A DNA stretch of 7,144 nt from Pseudomonadota bacterium (GCA_021323815.1 JAJPKG010000194.1:1-7144), one strand, 5' to 3'. Numbered from the stretch's first letter, positions 1 to 5,905 are shown. The notes: generated by a model not told the origin, from the sequence alone. Numbers and translations: made by a program.

Positions 1-1323
1 GCCGCGTGGTTCGCCTTGCAGTTCCGCGATGGTCTGCATTGCCCGCACTTTGGGCGCGCCGGTGAGCGTGCCGGCGGGGAAGGCCGCCCGAACCGCGTCG
101 AAGCTGGTGAGATCGGGGCGCAGCGCGCCGGTGATATGCGAGACCAGGTGCATCACGTGGGAATAGCGCTCCACGTCCATCATCTGCGTCACGCGCACGC
201 TGCCGGGTTCGGCGATGCGCCCCACGTCGTTGCGGCCCAGGTCCACCAGCATCACGTGTTCGGCTTGCTCTTTCGGGTCATAGCGCAGTTCGGCCTCTAA
301 AGCTTTATCCGCGCCGCTGGTCGCCCCGCGTGGCCGCGTCCCAGCAATGGGGTGCAGCGCCACCTCGCCACCTTCCACCCGCACCAGCATCTCCGGTGAA
401 GCTCCGGCGATCTGGAAATCGCCGCAGTCCAGGTAAAAGAGATACGGCGAGGGGTTCAGCCCCCGCAGGGCGCGATAGATGCTGAACGGGTCGGCGGTGA
501 TGCGCCGCTGTGTGCGCCGCGACAGCACGATCTGGAAAGCGTCGCCCGCAACGATGGCTTCTTTCGCCTTCACCACGCCCTCCATGTAACGCTGCCGTTC
601 AGCGGGATCAACCGGATCGCTTGCCGGCGCGTCATCGGTCAGGGCGAAAGCAGTGTGCGCCAGCGGCGTCTCCGCCAGATCTTGCGCTAATGCGTCCAGC
701 CGCGATTGGGCGGCTGCCAGTTCGGCGGCGAGATCGCCGGATAAGCGCGCATGCGTCAACAACCGTGCCCGATGCGTCACGTGATCGAAGATCAAGATGG
801 TGTCGGTGAAAATCTGAACGGCATCGGGCAGGCCCAATGGGTCGCGCTCCGGCAGGGGAACGCGCTCGAAATGGGCGACCGTCTCATAGCCCAGGTAGCC
901 CACCGCGCCGCCGGTGAAGCGCGGCAAGGTCGCTCCCGGCACACCGGGCGCTGCCGCCGGAGCCACGCGATCCCGCGCCAGCTCGCGCTCGGTCAGCGCC
1001 AGCGGATCGTCGCAGACAACGTTCTCGCACTCTCCCGCGCGCTCGCCGGCCAGATGCAGCCATTCCGCCGTGCCGCCGCGCACGCGCAGCACCCGTTCCG
1101 GCGCAATGCCGACGAAGGAATAGCGCGCCAGCCGCTCACCGCCCTCGACCGATTCCAGCAGGAAGGTATAGGGCATGCGCGCCAGCTTGCGGTAGGCCGA
1201 TACCGGCGTCTCGCAATCCGCCATGATCTCGCGCCAGACGGGAAAGAGGGTGTAGCCTTCCGCCTGCGCGGCGCGCATCCGTGCCAGGGTGTCCATTTTT
1301 CGCGGCGTCGCTGTCTTGCGCAT
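1..1323 (-). CDS. trpE: Anthranilate synthase component I (TrpE), 3' end cut by the window
   Basis: This subunit makes anthranilate from chorismate, using ammonia supplied by the TrpG glutamine amidotransferase; it is the first committed step of tryptophan synthesis in the cytoplasm. 441 codons are present. TrpE is usually about 490-510 residues, so some 50-60 C-terminal residues lie beyond the left edge. The N-terminal domain carries LLES (55-58), and NPSPY lies at 290-294; both form the tryptophan feedback site in characterised TrpE. The chorismate-binding core shows PIAGTRPRG (from 325), DLGRNDVGRI (around 361-370, with GRND at 363-366), HVMHLVSHITG and FPAGTLTGAPKVRAM. LLES and NPSPY favour TrpE over the paralogue PabB, and imply that feedback inhibition is retained. 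The ATG is preceded by GAGGTGAG about 7 nt upstream; an in-frame GTG three codons earlier is less likely. It lies downstream of trpS on the same strand with no convincing promoter of its own. Confidence 0.96.
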   Translation of the reverse strand, partial: MRKTATPRKMDTLARMRAAQAEGYTLFPVWREIMADCETPVSAYRKLARMPYTFLLESVEGGERLARYSFVGIAPERVLRVRGGTAEWLHLAGERAGECENVVCDDPLALTERELARDRVAPAAAPGVPGATLPRFTGGAVGYLGYETVAHFERVPLPERDPLGLPDAVQIFTDTILIFDHVTHRARLLTHARLSGDLAAELAAAQSRLDALAQDLAETPLAHTAFALTDDAPASDPVDPAERQRYMEGVVKAKEAIVAGDAFQIVLSRRTQRRITADPFSIYRALRGLNPSPYLFYLDCGDFQIAGASPEMLVRVEGGEVALHPIAGTRPRGATSGADKALEAELRYDPKEQAEHVMLVDLGRNDVGRIAEPGSVRVTQMMDVERYSHVMHLVSHITGALRPDLTSFDAVRAAFPAGTLTGAPKVRAMQTIAELQGEPRG

Positions 1324-1341
1324 GTCACTCACCTCGGTTTG

Positions 1342-1478
1342 GGACGAGACCGAAAGACATGAAGGTGAAGAAGGAATGCGAAGGAAAGAAGATAGTGATG
1401 AAATACCACCAAACGACAGAACATTTCTCCACAATCTTCGTGTCTCTTCGTTTCCTTCGCGATCTTCGCGTCTCGTCC
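1342..1478. repeat. Long imperfect palindromic GAAG-rich element between trpS and trpE
   Basis: The gap is dominated by one inverted repeat. The outer arms are a perfect 9-bp match, GGACGAGAC at 1342-1350 against GTCTCGTCC at 1470-1478. Inward, both arms continue as related GAAG-phased sequence (left about 1351-1392, right about 1434-1469) that can pair imperfectly. One well-paired register is GCGAAGGAAAGAAGA (1378-1392) with TCTTCGTTTCCTTCGC (1445-1460), with one bulged base. The centre, about 1393-1433, is unpaired. The style, stacked CGAAG units facing CTTCG units, resembles dispersed intergenic palindromes that I recall from Chloroflexota and some other phyla; that likeness is memory, not a search. 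There is no open frame worth calling, no T-run to make it an intrinsic terminator, and no visible target duplication. Confidence 0.7.
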
Positions 1479-1485
1479 TCTTTTC

Positions 1486-2556
1486 CTATCGAATGCCCAT
1501 CGCGGTTTGGGCGCGGTGCAGGGTCGCCTCGGCGCGGGGGCGCACGCGGTCGGCTCCCTGGCGCAGCAGCCCTTCCAGTTGGGCGGGGTCATTCATCAGT
1601 TCGGCGTAGCGCTGCTGGATCGGTTGCAGCGTCGCCACGATCAGCTCGGTCAGTTCGGCCTTGAACTCTTTGTAGCCCTTGCCGGCGAAATGCTCCTCGA
1701 TCTCGGCCTTGCTCTGGCCGGAGAGCAAGCTATAGATCGTCGCCAGGTTAAAGATGCCGGGGCGATTCGGGTTGAACTCGATGGTGCGCTCTGAATCCGT
1801 GGTGGCGCGAGCGATCTTTTTCTTGATGACGCTGGGCGCGTCGGTCAGGAACAGCGCGCCGTTGGGTTCGCTTTTCGACATCTTGCGCGTGGGGTCATCC
1901 AGCGCCATGATGCGCGCGCCCTCTTCGCGGATCAGCGGGTTGGGCAACACGAACGTCTCGCCGAAGCGGTCATTGAAGCGCTCGACGATGTTGCGCGCCA
2001 GTTCGACATGCTGGCGCTGGTCGTCGCCCACCGGCACCAGATCCGTGTCGTATAGCAGGATGTCCGCCGCCATCAGCACGGGATAGGTATAGAGTCCTGC
2101 GCTGGCACTTTCGCGTTCCTCGCCGGCCTTTGATTTGAACTGGTGCATGCGGTTCAACCAGCCGAGCGAGGTCACGCAGTTCAGCAGCCACGCCAGTTCC
2201 GCGTGGGCCGACACCTGCGACTGAATGAAGATGGGCGCGCGCTGCGGGTCGATGCCGACGGCCAGCAACATGGCCGCCAGGCTCAACGTGTTTTGTCGCA
2301 ACTCAGCGGGATCTTGCGGCACGGTTTGGGCGTGCAGGTTCACGACGCAAAAGATGCTGTCATAGTGATCCTGCTCCGCCGCCCAGTGGCGCATGGCCCC
2401 CAGATAGTTGCCCAGATGTGGAATGCTGGTGGGCTGGATGCCCGAAAATACGCGCGGCTTCTGCTTCGGCTCTTTTGCCGGTTTCGCTTGCGCGCCGGAT
2501 TTCGTCTTGCCCTCGGTCTTGGCCGGCTCTAATGTCGCGTTGCCTTTCGTCGCCAT
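1486..2556 (-). CDS. trpS: Tryptophanyl-tRNA synthetase (TrpS) with a Lys/Ala/Pro-rich N-terminal tail
   Basis: This class Ic aminoacyl-tRNA synthetase charges tRNA-Trp with tryptophan using ATP. The protein is 356 aa. The catalytic core starts at VFSGIQPTSIPHLGNYLGA (36-54); HLGN at 47-50 is the HIGH-type ATP motif. YPVLMAADILLYDTDLVPVG and DDQRQHVELARNIVERFND match the family's tryptophan and adenylate pocket region, and KMSKS stands at 225-229. The ATG at 2556-2554 is chosen because AAGGGGAGG lies 8 nt upstream; the frame stays open to 2670, but that extension would run through the T-box terminator. Residues 1-34 form a low-complexity K/A/P/E tail absent from typical TrpS; removing it puts KMSKS near residue 192, its usual place. 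PTS replaces the usual PTG just before the HIGH motif. It is controlled by the upstream tryptophan T-box. Confidence 0.96.
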   Translation of the reverse strand: MATKGNATLEPAKTEGKTKSGAQAKPAKEPKQKPRVFSGIQPTSIPHLGNYLGAMRHWAAEQDHYDSIFCVVNLHAQTVPQDPAELRQNTLSLAAMLLAVGIDPQRAPIFIQSQVSAHAELAWLLNCVTSLGWLNRMHQFKSKAGEERESASAGLYTYPVLMAADILLYDTDLVPVGDDQRQHVELARNIVERFNDRFGETFVLPNPLIREEGARIMALDDPTRKMSKSEPNGALFLTDAPSVIKKKIARATTDSERTIEFNPNRPGIFNLATIYSLLSGQSKAEIEEHFAGKGYKEFKAELTELIVATLQPIQQRYAELMNDPAQLEGLLRQGADRVRPRAEATLHRAQTAMGIR

Positions 2557-2595
2557 CGTGTGCGCCTCCCCTTTCGGGCTGGAAAAAATCCCAAC

Positions 2596-2628
2596 AAAAA
2601 ACCTCTCATCCCACAGGGACGAGAGGTT
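2596..2628 (-). terminator. Intrinsic terminator of the trpS T-box attenuator
   Basis: Read on the minus strand, AACCTCTCGTCCC (2628-2616), loop TGT, and GGGATGAGAGGTT (2612-2600) form a 13-bp stem with one G-U pair. It ends in a run of six T (2601-2596). The left arm contains CGTCCC, the sequence that pairs with the GGG of the T-box in the alternative antiterminator. The two folds are therefore mutually exclusive: uncharged tRNA-Trp should favour antitermination. The hairpin lies 40 nt before the trpS start and leaves the Shine-Dalgarno free. Confidence 0.93.
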
Positions 2629-2930
2629 ATAAAACCTTCGTGGTGCCACCCAAGTTCGAGCAAGCCACAAACACAGGGTCTGGCTCGCTCCTCATGTTTC
2701 GATACGGGCGCGAGCAAGATGGCTCAAACGCCGATATCTAGCCTCAATAACGGGAGGCACCCGGTGAAGATCTACTAGCCTGTGCAGGTGTTCGCTTCAC
2801 GGCTCGCAGGGCCATTCGGCAGCGGAGGCGACGCCGGTTCGCACCATCCACCGGCTCTCTGGCTCGCACTCGCGCGGCGTACTCTTCCTGTTCGCCGCCG
2901 TTACATGATTGTGTGTCGTCTTTGCTTAGT
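2596..2930 (-). promoter_or_regulatory. Tryptophan T-box riboswitch (trpS leader)
   Basis: The leader binds tRNA-Trp and senses whether it is charged. Minus-strand positions follow. Stem I base: CGGC (2897-2894) with GCCG (2803-2800), then a GAA/CGA internal loop of kink-turn type, then CAGG (2890-2887) with CCTG (2810-2807). The specifier loop has AAGAGTA (2886-2880) facing GAATGGC (2817-2811), an AGUA/GAA S-turn, with the Trp codon UGG at 2814-2812. The upper arm has GCCGGT (2855-2850) with ACCGGC (2838-2833). Stem II is GTGAAG (2800-2795) with CTTCAC (2769-2764) and carries its own CGAAC and AGTAGA S-turn halves. GCCTC/GAGGC (2758-2754, 2745-2741) is probably part of IIA/B. Stem III is GAGCGAGCCA (2690-2681) with TGGCTTGCTC (2667-2658). 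The T-box is TTGGGTGGCACCACG (2653-2639); its UGGC fits an acceptor end GCCA, that is discriminator G as in bacterial tRNA-Trp. The switch acts at transcription through the terminator. Confidence 0.95.
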
Positions 2931-2934
2931 CACC

Positions 2935-2964
2935 AGTATAGCGAATGGAAAGAAACTTTGTCAA
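2935..2964 (-). promoter_or_regulatory. Strong sigma-70-type promoter of the T-box/trpS unit
   Basis: On the minus strand, TTGACA (2964-2959) is a perfect -35. It is followed by an 18-nt spacer and TATACT (2940-2935), a five-of-six -10. The predicted start is near 2930-2927, giving a leader of about 370 nt before trpS. It starts just ahead of the T-box stem I, as expected for an attenuation-controlled gene. Confidence 0.85.
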
Positions 2965-3189
2965 GAGGCATGGGAGCGTTCTCAGCGGCCCCACCCGCTG
3001 CCACCTCCCCACCAAAACTGGGGATGGGTATCTCAAGGCAAAGCGCTCTGAGCATGAATCCGCACAGCATGGGGCCTTTTGTCCCATCAGCTTGCAGTCT
3101 ATGGTCAAGAGATCATACCTTAGGGACAAGAGTTGCGTCGCCAATCAATCTCGGCCAGCCATCTTGACGCAGCGAGGAGATCGCCCTTC
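2965..3189. other. Divergent intergenic stretch between the trpS promoter and marR
   Basis: No gene is supported here. It contains small inverted repeats, CAGCGG/CCGCTG (2983-2988 and 2995-3000) and CCCCA/TGGGG (3007-3011 and 3019-3023), which are short enough to be chance in GC-rich DNA. Nearer marR there is an 18-bp imperfect palindrome, listed separately, and GAGGAG at 3174-3179, the probable marR ribosome binding site. Confidence 0.6.
3092..3119 (+). promoter_or_regulatory. Candidate marR promoter and palindromic operator
   Basis: TATGGTC (3100-3106), AAGA, GATCATA (3111-3117) form an 18-bp palindrome with one mismatched pair. That is the length and symmetry expected for a dimeric winged-helix repressor site. 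It overlaps a weak promoter-like pair, TTGCAG (3092-3097) and CATACC (3114-3119), with a 16-nt spacer. MarR-type regulators commonly repress their own gene through such a site, so autoregulation is a reasonable inference. The promoter boxes themselves are poor. Confidence 0.35.
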
Positions 3190-3657
3190 ATGGTTACTGC
3201 GACACGGAAAGCCCGCCCCGACATTTTAGAATTTGATTTAGGCTATAATTGTTATCGGTTAAGCCAGCTTGTGCGCAATGAAATGGTCGAACGGCTGAAA
3301 GCGCTGGACCCTGAATTGACCCCCGAACAATGGCATCTGTTGCTGTGCCTGGGCAATGCCCCCGAAGGGCTGACGCCCTCGGATCTGGCGCATCACGGTT
3401 TGCGCGACAAAACCACCATCTCGCGCATGCTGGACGTGATGGAGCGCCACGATCTGATCGAGCGCGTGCGGCGCGAAGGCGACGGGCGCAGCTATCTGGT
3501 GCGCCTGGCCCCCAAAAGCCGCCGCATCATGGACCGCGCCCGCAACGAGGGCCTGGCGCTCACCGCCCAGCACATCTTTGAGCCGCTCAACGGCGCGGAG
3601 CGCGAGCTGTTGCTGGCGCTGGTGCAGAAATGTCGCCGCACGCTGGGCGATATGTGA
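3190..3657 (+). CDS. MarR-family winged-helix transcriptional regulator
   Basis: This is a 155-aa protein, normal for MarR dimers that bind palindromic operators and usually release DNA on binding a small ligand. An N-terminal dimerisation helix (about 15-38, DLGYNCYRLSQLVRNEMVERL) is followed by TPEQWHLLLCL (44-54). Next come the helix-turn-helix TPSDLAHHGLRDKTTISRML (62-81) and the wing RREGDGRSYLVRLAPKSR (94-111), with the family's D-x-R at 98-100. A C-terminal helix (about 133-152) completes the dimer interface. The ATG at 3190 is preferred because GAGGAG lies 10 nt upstream; an in-frame ATG at 3133 would add 19 residues unlike the family. The gene is divergent from trpS and convergent with the SOD-like gene. 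Ligand and targets cannot be read from the sequence. Two cysteines (21, 53) are present, but nothing marks it as a redox sensor. Confidence 0.92.
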   Translation: MVTATRKARPDILEFDLGYNCYRLSQLVRNEMVERLKALDPELTPEQWHLLLCLGNAPEGLTPSDLAHHGLRDKTTISRMLDVMERHDLIERVRREGDGRSYLVRLAPKSRRIMDRARNEGLALTAQHIFEPLNGAERELLLALVQKCRRTLGDM

Positions 3658-3659
3658 TG

Positions 3660-3690
3660 ATCAGCTGATCCACGCGTGGTGTTAGCTGAT
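3660..3690. terminator. Nested palindromes in the convergent gap, possible bidirectional terminator
   Basis: Between the two facing stop codons, ATCAGCT (3660-3666) pairs with AGCTGAT (3684-3690). They enclose CCACGCGTGG (3670-3679), itself a perfect palindrome. A further perfect 12-bp palindrome, GATCAGCTGATC, occupies 3659-3670. The fold works in either direction, which suits the end of two convergent genes. There is no T-run on either side, so intrinsic termination is uncertain. Confidence 0.35.
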
Positions 3691-4560
3691 GTCGCCGCAC
3701 GCGATGGGATCGAAGCCGGTCTGCGTGCCAAGCTGGCTGCTGTCGCCCATGTGCGCGTTGAGATACCAGCCGGACGTGGGAATGCTGCTGATGCCTGAGA
3801 TGGCAGTGAAGCTAGCCCCATCGCCGTTGGCATCGACCTGCACGTCGTGCAGCATATATGCCACGCCACCCTGGTGCTCGCACGATCCATAGTGGATGTG
3901 CGCCGCGTGCGTGCTGAACGGCTCCAGGTTGCGCAGATACACCTCCACATAGAGCGTGTTGCTGCGGATATACAGGTTGGCGAAGCCGTATGCCATCTGG
4001 TTGACATCCGCTGTGGGAACGAACTGAAGGCTCGTTGTCTGATCAAAGCCGGAATAGGCGTTGGGATTGAAGATATTGCCGCACGCGATCAGGGCATCCT
4101 GGTTGCGCGCTGCGACAGAGGATTGCGTCATCCCCGGTCCGTTGTGGATGTTGATCGACCAGCCGCCCGGTGGGATGCCGTCGCTGACATTGCGGATCAC
4201 CGTCGTGCTGCTGGCATTGCCATACCTATCCGCACGAATGGGCCGCAACATATATTTGGCCGGCCCATTCTGGCCGCACATGCCCGAATGGATGTGCGCC
4301 GGGTGAACGCTGTTCGGTGCCAGCCCGGTGAGATTGATGGTCACGGTCAGGGTAGTGGTGGCGGCCTGCCAGCTCAATGAGGCGGTTCCGGTGGGCGAGT
4401 GCCAGAGGGGAATGCTGGTAGCCATCAGACCACTGCCGGTGGTGGCATGCGCCCGCTGGGCGGCAGGATTGCTTGCGCCCATCAGCAGCGGGGCCGGCAG
4501 CAGCACCAACACTGCCAGCATCAGCTTTCGCGTGCCTTGCATCAACGCAGAGATGTTCAC
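3682..4560 (-). CDS. Predicted exported protein with two tandem CHRD / Cu,Zn-SOD-like domains
   Basis: The protein is 292 aa. Residues 1-39 look like a Sec signal peptide: a short basic start, a hydrophobic core LMLAVLVLLPAPLLMGA (13-29), and a likely cleavage after AHA (37-39). Two homologous units follow, about 45-163 and 177-291. Unit 1 has PAHIHSGMC (87-95), PPGGW (130-134), NIH (137-139) and ACGNI (159-163). Unit 2 has AAHIHYGSC (219-227), PTSGW (261-265), NAH (268-270) and ACGDI (287-291). The HxH, following Cys and late ACG recall Cu,Zn superoxide dismutase, where the two cysteines form a disulfide, and the related CHRD fold; a full set of SOD metal ligands is not evident, so enzymatic dismutase activity is doubtful. 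The GTG at 4560-4558 is chosen because AGGAG lies 9 nt upstream; the ATG six codons later has no such site. It is convergent with marR and divergent from the hydrolase gene. Confidence 0.83.
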   Translation of the reverse strand: MNISALMQGTRKLMLAVLVLLPAPLLMGASNPAAQRAHATTGSGLMATSIPLWHSPTGTASLSWQAATTTLTVTINLTGLAPNSVHPAHIHSGMCGQNGPAKYMLRPIRADRYGNASSTTVIRNVSDGIPPGGWSINIHNGPGMTQSSVAARNQDALIACGNIFNPNAYSGFDQTTSLQFVPTADVNQMAYGFANLYIRSNTLYVEVYLRNLEPFSTHAAHIHYGSCEHQGGVAYMLHDVQVDANGDGASFTAISGISSIPTSGWYLNAHMGDSSQLGTQTGFDPIACGDIS

Positions 4561-4583
4561 CTTTTGTTTCTCCTGTTTTCCTC

Positions 4584-4641
4584 CGCATCCTCTGCTGTCT
4601 CGCGCATCGCGATTGAAACGATGCGACGCATCCGCGCATCC
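4584..4641. repeat. Iterated CGCATCC motif in the exported-protein leader
   Basis: CGCATCC occurs at 4584-4590, 4627-4633 and 4635-4641, with CGCATCG at 4603-4609 and the inverted GATGCG at 4620-4625. The inverted copy and its neighbour make a perfect 13-bp palindrome, GATGCGACGCATC (4620-4632). All lie in the probable 5' untranslated region of the leftward exported-protein gene. They could be protein-binding sites or an mRNA hairpin; they could also be chance in GC-rich sequence. Confidence 0.45.
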
Positions 4642-4658
4642 GCTCGTTCGCCGCATAG

Positions 4659-4667
4659 ATGATACCA
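4659..4667 (-). promoter_or_regulatory. Possible extended -10 promoter of the exported-protein gene
   Basis: TGGTATCAT on the minus strand (4667-4659) fits the TGnTATAAT extended -10 pattern with one mismatch in the hexamer. No recognisable -35 lies 16-18 nt upstream, which extended -10 promoters can tolerate. The implied leader is about 90 nt and contains the iterated GGATGCG motif. Confidence 0.35.
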
Positions 4668-4696
4668 AAGAAGGGGAAAAGTCGCGCCGGCTATTT

Positions 4697-4715
4697 TGAA
4701 ACATTCGTTGTTTCA
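4697..4715. promoter_or_regulatory. Perfect 7+7 inverted repeat, candidate operator in the divergent gap
   Basis: TGAAACA (4697-4703), five bases TTCGT, then TGTTTCA (4709-4715) form an exact inverted repeat of 19 bp. It lies between two divergent genes, about 30 bp upstream of the extended -10 of the leftward gene and about 95 bp before the rightward start. Size and symmetry suit a dimeric helix-turn-helix regulator. Which regulator binds is unknown. Confidence 0.45.
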
Positions 4716-4764
4716 TATCATGGATCTGTCCCTCGCTATATATCGCTTGATGACAGGGATCGGC

Positions 4765-4770
4765 TACAAT
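4765..4770 (+). promoter_or_regulatory. Possible -10 box for the metallo-hydrolase gene
   Basis: TACAAT (4765-4770) matches the -10 consensus at five of six positions and sits about 40 nt before the GTG start. TTGATG is upstream but only 13 nt away, too close for a normal -35, so the promoter is only tentative. Confidence 0.3.
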
Positions 4771-4810
4771 ACAAAGCGAAACACAGCTCATTGCCAAAGG
4801 AAGTGCATCG

Positions 4811-5905
4811 GTGCAAATCGGCTCGTTTGATGATGATCGTGCCACCGCGAAAAGCCCGCGGCGCGTCTCCGTTGGCGTGCCGGAAGCGGTTGCGCCGGGA
4901 ATATGGCGTGTGGCGTTGCCCGTTCCGTTCGCGCCGGGCAGCGTGAACGTCTATGTGCTGCATGGCGACGAGCAATGGGTGCTGGTAGATTGCGGCCTGG
5001 GAACGCGGGAGTCTGACGCGGCGCTCGCCGCCGGATTGCAGGCGTTGGGCATCACCTTCGGCGATCTCGCGGCGTTGGTGCTGACGCACGCACATTCGGA
5101 TCACATCGCGCCCGCCGGCGATATTGCTGCGCAGATGCCGCCGGACGCCCCCGTGCTGGTGCTGGATGTCGAAAAGGAGCGGTTGCTGTCCTTTCGCCAA
5201 CCGGGATCGCTCACCGACAAAGCGCAACTGGTGAAGATGCAAAGGCTGGGCGGGCTGAGCCGTGACGAGGCGGAACTGGGTCTGCGCGGCATGGATCTGC
5301 TGACGCGCTTGATTCGCCCCCCCGCGCGAGAGCGCGTGCACACAGTGGCCGACGGCGAAGTGATTGCGCTGGCTGGGCGCGCATGGCAGGCGCTCTGGAC
5401 GCCGGGCCACGCTCCGGGGCATCTGTGCCTGGTGAGCGAAAACATCATTATCACCGGCGACCACATCTTGCCGCAGATCTCGCCCAACGTCAGCTATCGC
5501 TCGCCCGACCAGCCTGATCCCATTCAGGATCACCTGGACGGCCTGGCGCGGGTGGCGGCGCTGGAACTCGCCGAGCCACTCGCGCTGCCGGGGCATGGCG
5601 ATCCATTCACCCGGCTGGCCGAGCGCATCGCGGAATTGCGCGAGGGCCACGAACGGCGGTCCGCCCTGGCCCTGGCGGCGTTGCGCGCGCAAAACGCTCC
5701 CACGACCGCCATCACCATCACCGAAGCGATTTTTCAGGGAAGGTTGCGCGGGCCGGAGGATTGCTGGCTGGCGCTGGGCGAGACGATGGCGCATCTGGAA
5801 CACCTGCGCGCCCATGATATGGCGTCGCGCGCAGATCGCGCGGGTGTCGCGTATTACCAGGCCGGCGGGCGAAAATCCGATGAATTTTCTGATTTTGCCC
5901 CTTGA
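4811..5905 (+). CDS. Metallo-beta-lactamase-fold hydrolase with C-terminal winged-helix region
   Basis: This 364-aa protein of the broad COG0491-type MBL family is probably a cytoplasmic metal-dependent hydrolase of unknown substrate. The metal site is complete: THAHSDH (92-98, with H93, H95, D97, H98), TPGHAPGH (197-204, H200), TGDH (215-218, D217) and LPGHGDP (259-265, H262). NVYVLHGDEQWVLVDCGLG (46-64) is the usual opening strand pair. Between H98 and H200 there are 101 residues, with a helical insert at about 119-172, longer than in minimal members. From about 275 on, HERRSALALAALRAQNAPTT and following residues resemble the BLACT_WH winged-helix tail of LACTB2-like proteins. The GTG start is supported by AAAGGAAG ending 7 nt upstream; no signal peptide is present. 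It is 92 nt upstream of accD on the same strand. Thioesterase, glyoxalase II-like or nuclease activity cannot be separated by reading alone. Confidence 0.9.
   Translation: MQIGSFDDDRATAKSPRRVSVGVPEAVAPGIWRVALPVPFAPGSVNVYVLHGDEQWVLVDCGLGTRESDAALAAGLQALGITFGDLAALVLTHAHSDHIAPAGDIAAQMPPDAPVLVLDVEKERLLSFRQPGSLTDKAQLVKMQRLGGLSRDEAELGLRGMDLLTRLIRPPARERVHTVADGEVIALAGRAWQALWTPGHAPGHLCLVSENIIITGDHILPQISPNVSYRSPDQPDPIQDHLDGLARVAALELAEPLALPGHGDPFTRLAERIAELREGHERRSALALAALRAQNAPTTAITITEAIFQGRLRGPEDCWLALGETMAHLEHLRAHDMASRADRAGVAYYQAGGRKSDEFSDFAP

Noticed and set aside
751..1362. A 203-codon open frame on the plus strand
   Set aside because: It is antisense to trpE, whose motifs are intact on the other strand.
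1342..1478. Palindromic element as an intrinsic terminator after trpS
   Set aside because: The arms are long and imperfect with a large central loop, and no T-run follows on the minus strand.
2557..2670. In-frame upstream extension of trpS to an ATG at 2670
   Set aside because: The extension would pass through the T-box and terminator, while a clear ribosome binding site serves the ATG at 2556.
2983..3000. CAGCGG/CCGCTG small hairpin
   Set aside because: A 6-bp stem is easily expected by chance in this composition, and it has no clear relation to either promoter.
3133..3189. Upstream ATG start for marR
   Set aside because: It would add 19 residues unlike the family, and the ribosome binding site at 3174-3179 fits the ATG at 3190.
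3244..3249. Perfect TATAAT on the plus strand
   Set aside because: It is inside the marR coding region (codons for the first helix) and has no usable -35 at 16-18 nt.
4561..4845. Longer N-terminus for the exported protein up to an ATG at 4845
   Set aside because: It would bury the signal peptide about 100 residues inside the protein and overlap the start of the divergent hydrolase; the GTG at 4560 has a good ribosome binding site.
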